Assembly: GCA_964649725.1 (NCBI GenBank)
Contig: CAZYTM010000002.1
Span: 474,555 to 538,554 of the forward strand
Length of the DNA: 64,000 bases
Origin: CAZYTM01 sp964649725
GTDB taxonomy: Bacteria > Desulfobacterota > Desulfuromonadia > Geobacterales > Geobacteraceae
Reading direction: 5' to 3'
Shown: piece by piece, positions 61,133 through 64,000 of the stretch
How positions within the stretch are numbered: the first letter of the stretch is position 1
Layout of the letters: every line of letters starts with the position of its first letter
Made by a program: the position numbers and the translations under genes
The notes under the pieces: generated by a model
The model's database searches: none
Told to the model about the DNA's origin: nothing
Seen by the model: the letters and a program-made list of their open reading frames with translations, nothing else

Positions 61133-61185
61133 CGCCACATCATTATATTTTGGTCCCCGTAACCCATTCATTCCTCTCATGATTT

Positions 61186-61214
61186 AGTATAACTAGAATG
61201 GCAAACGTTGACAA
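61186..61214 (-). promoter_or_regulatory. Promoter of the six-gene operon
   Basis: Minus strand TTGTCA (61209-61214), 17 bases, TATACT (61186-61191), close to the sigma-70 consensus. The leader to the methyltransferase ATG is about 118 bases. Confidence 0.68.
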
Positions 61215-61305
61215 TCGAAGATGTCCCACAAAATACGACATAGAGCCCTTCAAGTCAAGGAGTTCTGAGAAAGGTATGCATAAAACAGATTTCGTAGTTT
61301 CATAA

Positions 61306-61884
61306 TTACAATTCTTGCTTTCGCTCCGCCATGAGACTCATAAACAAACTTTCTGTCTCTACACAGACAAACGGTCGATTCACAAACTTTTCGTTTAACT
61401 CGATATAAGCAAGAAGCTCAATTGTGTTTTTGTTAAGAATATTACAAAGTGCTGCAAAACCATTTCTTGTGATCATCCAGTTAAAATCAAGGTCATTCAG
61501 TATGCCTAGTTCATGACATTCGCGATATGATTCATGCTCACCAAATGCCCAGACATCGTGAATTGCTATCAATTGACAGACCTTTGCAATTGTATCTTGA
61601 TCATAACCAGATGCTGACATAAGAGGCGCTGCTATCTCTGCGCCAACTTTCATATGTGCTCGACGCATTTCAAGTTCAAACGAATTTTGCGATGACAGTG
61701 CTGAATAACCTATGTCATGAAGTATTACTAGAGGGGCAACAATTTTAGTAGTGACTCCGGATATTGGTAACATCCTACAAAGCGTGGAGTACATCCAGCG
61801 TATATGCGCGACGTCCATTGGACGCCCTTGTTCATAAAGTGGAAGAACACAAACGAGGAGATTGTCATGCATCGTAAGATTCAA
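61306..61884 (-). CDS. HD-domain phosphohydrolase
   Basis: 192 residues. LVILHDIGYSA gives the HD pair near residue 52, a further His lies in RRAHMKVGAEIA and the distal region has LIAIHDVWAFG, as in HD phosphohydrolases acting on nucleotides. The start is TTG overlapping the endonuclease stop, or an ATG four codons in. It is AT-rich like the operon downstream but is transcribed with the endonuclease gene. Confidence 0.83.
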   Translation of the reverse strand: MNLTMHDNLLVCVLPLYEQGRPMDVAHIRWMYSTLCRMLPISGVTTKIVAPLVILHDIGYSALSSQNSFELEMRRAHMKVGAEIAAPLMSASGYDQDTIAKVCQLIAIHDVWAFGEHESYRECHELGILNDLDFNWMITRNGFAALCNILNKNTIELLAYIELNEKFVNRPFVCVETESLFMSLMAERKQEL

Positions 61885-62771
61885 TTTCCCGTCACCCCAA
61901 CTCCAGCCACCACAATCGGCATCTCAAACATAAACCCCAAAAACGGCAACTCCCGCACAGCCTTCTCAAAACTCATCATCCCCGAATAGACTGGCGACTT
62001 CTCTGCAACAGAATTCTCTCTCGCCCGCTTCTGCCCCAATTCGCAGAGCAGCGCCGCAAAGGAGGTCGTCGGACAGAGGAGCAAACCAAGCCTGGCAGCC
62101 CGGTATTTACGGGCCAGCATGAACTTCACATAATCCTGATAATAGGAACGGGCATTGCCGAATTCCACCTCTACCCAGATACCGTTCTTCTCAAAATCGC
62201 ACTTTAGGCCAAGCTCCGGCACCACCCGCTGCTCCCCGTGCCAGCCGCTACCTGTCAACCCTTCACTGATCAGACCGTTGTAATCCGACTGACTGAAACC
62301 GGCGTCATACTCCACTGCGGCCAGAGAATCACTGATCTGTCTGATCTCCGCAAACTGCTCTATCTCCGGCTGCTCCAGTCGGTGCAGCAGCATGTCGCTT
62401 ATTCGCAAAGAAGGTGTAGTATTTTTCAGGATCGGCTTGAACAGGAAGGTAAAGGGTGCAGCCTCGACTACCTCAAGCAGATTCCCTTCTGCCGGACTGC
62501 CAAACAACGCCGCCAGCCAGCTGCGCAGCCGCTCCTGCGCTTTGTTGGAGTAACGGAACTGCAGATGCCCAGGTTTGTTATTCAGACGACGGATCTCAGC
62601 TACAACCGGCTCTTCATTGCCAAAGAAAATAGTCACCGGCACCTTGGCACCTTTATCAATGATGCGCAGCCGCTCCGTCTGGGCCTCAACAGGTATAGTC
62701 ACACCATACTTGAGAGTGGATGTACCGACCGGGTGAAGAAATTTCAAATTTTCCAGCAATGTGTTGTTCAT
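61881..62771 (-). CDS. BglII/BamHI-family restriction endonuclease
   Basis: 296 residues. The C-terminal half (about 170-290) matches the BglII/BamHI group: WHGEQRVVPELGLKCDFEKN with Asp192, then the ExE strand WVEVEFGN (Glu201, Glu203), YYQDYVKFMLARK, and the end GFMFEMPIVVAGVGV. The N-terminal 95 residues may be a separate DNA-binding domain. Its composition is closer to the core genome than that of the genes downstream. It overlaps the HD gene by four bases. Confidence 0.85.
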   Translation of the reverse strand: MNNTLLENLKFLHPVGTSTLKYGVTIPVEAQTERLRIIDKGAKVPVTIFFGNEEPVVAEIRRLNNKPGHLQFRYSNKAQERLRSWLAALFGSPAEGNLLEVVEAAPFTFLFKPILKNTTPSLRISDMLLHRLEQPEIEQFAEIRQISDSLAAVEYDAGFSQSDYNGLISEGLTGSGWHGEQRVVPELGLKCDFEKNGIWVEVEFGNARSYYQDYVKFMLARKYRAARLGLLLCPTTSFAALLCELGQKRARENSVAEKSPVYSGMMSFEKAVRELPFLGFMFEMPIVVAGVGVTGN

Positions 62772-62977
62772 AAATCATGTTGTCCAAGTTCTATGGTCAC
62801 AAACTGTGACCTTAAAACAGAAAAGCCGCCCAATCAGCTCTATCAGCTGTTCAAGCGGCCTCTATCCATTCCCGCGCCCTCATCCATCAGACCCCTCCAA
62901 GGGGAAATCCATAAAATTACATCACATTAATACAACGACAATGGCCGGGAAGTCAATAAAAACAGGGGGAAGAGCTC

Positions 62978-63009
62978 AATTATGAATTATGAAGGATGAA
63001 TTATGATTT
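62978..63009. repeat. Short AATTATGA repeats
   Basis: Three copies of a GAATTATGA-like unit in about 30 bases, overlapping the 3' end of the Bro-N gene. This kind of string is common between genes in related genomes; no role is evident. The rest of 62772-62977 shows no gene. Confidence 0.5.
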
Positions 63010-63843
63010 AAACCCGATCTTCCGCTTCTTCACTTCAGGTATCTCCTTGAAATTCTCCTGCGTCGAGACCCGTTTCCCGGACTTCCGCTCCAGGTCTTTT
63101 CTGGCGCTACCAGCCACGGTACCACCTTCAATGGCAGCGTCCAGGTTGTCATCGAATTCCCGGGCGTCCCGGTTGCGGGCGATCTCGGTGGTTGATGCCT
63201 CTCCCAGCATGGTGAAGATCAACTCCAGATCGGTCATATGATCCCGCAGGTTGTCGCTCTTCCTGTCAAGCGCCTTGAAATCCCGGTATTCCGACGGCGT
63301 CATGCCGAAGGTCGCCCGGCTGATCTCGGCGGTGAGGATGGCGTATTCAAGCTGCTCCTTGACGCCCCGCTTCTTCCATTCATTGGTCAGCTCGTCGCGG
63401 ATGGCGATGCCGCGCACCCGCTTCTCGATCCACTCTTCGCTATAACCTTTTGCCTTGTATAGCTCCCGCATCCGCTTCGCTGCCAGTTCGGGATTTTCGA
63501 TCTCTTCCAGGCGATCATAACCGACCCGCGCCAGCCAAAGTTTGAACGGCTCGGCCTTAGGGGAAGGAATTGATTGGATAATGCGTAGAAGCCCTTCAGT
63601 ATTGGCGCAATCGGTTGCCCGCAACTTGCCGTCAGTAGCTTCGAGTTTCAACTGTCGACAAATTGTCGATAGTTCAACGCCGCTGATTTTCTCGCGCTTC
63701 TTGATTCGATACCAGTAGTCCTTGGGATCAGGACTATCCGTCAGCGCTCCAACGACGTCAATAACCGAGAAAAACCATTTTTGCTCTTTCTCACTCCAGA
63801 CAGAGCGAATCTGTTTTGATTCAAAGAGTTTTATATTACTCAT
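63001..63843 (-). CDS. Bro-N domain protein (phage antirepressor-like)
   Basis: 280 residues. The N-terminal Bro-N domain (about 10-110) has WFFSVIDVVGALTDS, a basic KKREKISG segment and CANTEGLLRIIQSIPSPKAEPFKLWLARV, typical of chromosomal Bro-N proteins. The C-terminal half is helical and charged (RKSDNLRDHMTDLELIFTML). Such proteins are found in phages and in genomic islands; the function of the chromosomal type is unclear. No phage structural genes are near. Confidence 0.9.
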   Translation of the reverse strand: MSNIKLFESKQIRSVWSEKEQKWFFSVIDVVGALTDSPDPKDYWYRIKKREKISGVELSTICRQLKLEATDGKLRATDCANTEGLLRIIQSIPSPKAEPFKLWLARVGYDRLEEIENPELAAKRMRELYKAKGYSEEWIEKRVRGIAIRDELTNEWKKRGVKEQLEYAILTAEISRATFGMTPSEYRDFKALDRKSDNLRDHMTDLELIFTMLGEASTTEIARNRDAREFDDNLDAAIEGGTVAGSARKDLERKSGKRVSTQENFKEIPEVKKRKIGFKS

Positions 63844-63887
63844 GCCACTCTCTCCTTACTGAGTCCCATTTCCTTGTGGGCATAGAT

Positions 63888-64000
63888 CAGGAATTCCGGG
63901 GACAGTTTACTTAATTCCCAATCCCAATCAACAGAAAAGCCGGTTCAGGAATTCCGGGGACAGTTTACTTAATTCCCAATCCCAATCAACAGAAAAGCCG
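63888..64000. repeat. Tandem 58-bp direct repeat with REP core
   Basis: Two units: 63888-63945 complete, 63946-64000 identical as far as the window edge. Each begins CAGGAATTCCGGGGACAG and ends AGAAAAGCCG. The core is the reverse complement of the element at 52913-52941 with one or two changes. The array may continue beyond the window. No spacers, so not CRISPR. Confidence 0.9.

Noticed and set aside
63888..64000. Possible CRISPR array
   Set aside because: Two contiguous 58-bp units with no spacers and a REP-type core; no cas genes in the window.
1..64000. tRNA genes
   Set aside because: Visual search for T-loop-like GGTTCRA stretches with matching acceptor arms found none; a covariance-model scan would settle this.

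Overview
The window reads as chromosomal DNA of a Geobacterales bacterium (Desulfuromonadota, formerly Deltaproteobacteria). The clues are a citrate synthase of the eukaryote-like type known from Geobacter, many PAS/GAF/HAMP signalling proteins, a Roadblock/DUF4388 gene pair and a possible sigma-54 promoter. This placement rests on family recognition, not on a database search. No rRNA, tRNA, integrase, full insertion sequence or CRISPR array was seen.

1-46 kb is GC-rich core genome in compact operons. It holds an aldehyde dehydrogenase, AMMECR1, gltA, an M24 peptidase with a small membrane protein, an M23 peptidase, TPR and DUF502 proteins (1-8.6 kb). Next come a sensor kinase with its response regulator, a DUF4388/Roadblock pair, a CtpA protease, a Fis-like protein and MiaA (9-17 kb). 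A plus-strand run follows: a large rhomboid fusion, a glycosyltransferase, an ExeA/GspB pair, and a D-aminoacylase with a permease (17-26 kb). Then come a B12-type radical SAM protein, three tiny membrane proteins, and a seven-gene minus-strand operon combining polyphosphate-type proteins (Ppx/GppA, CHAD, SixA) with two thymidylate-kinase-like proteins (29-34.5 kb). The core part ends with a HAMP/RsbU pair, mtaB-mnmA, cysE, a hybrid kinase, a Met-rich CpxP-like protein, a HIT protein, a ferredoxin-nitroreductase, and an MFS transporter broken by one extra G in a poly-G tract.

47.4-54.5 kb is an accessory patch of toxin-antitoxin-type modules: two HEPN/nucleotidyltransferase pairs, one orphan nucleotidyltransferase, a RelE/XRE pair, a PIN protein and an orphan BrnA. 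A SRAP protein and the GTPase RbgA lie among them. Three of the nucleotidyltransferase genes share one promoter sequence. A 50-bp repeat occurs five times, each copy at or near the 3' end of a minus-strand gene, twice supplying the stop codon. A relE fragment, a truncated nucleotidyltransferase-like gene and a gene that seems to start at CTG also lie here.

54.5-63.9 kb is visibly AT-richer up to about 61.9 kb and looks horizontally acquired. A dCMP deaminase faces a six-gene operon: DNA methyltransferase, radical SAM, duplicated MazG-like protein with two zinc knuckles, HIT protein, aminoglycoside-phosphotransferase-like kinase and an ATP-grasp-like protein. Beside it are an HD phosphohydrolase with a BglII/BamHI-type endonuclease, and a Bro-N protein. 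The operon is the best candidate here for an undescribed system, possibly in nucleotide or DNA modification and phage defence. The window ends in a tandem repeat whose core also occurs inverted near 52.9 kb and resembles REP elements linked to REP-associated transposases.
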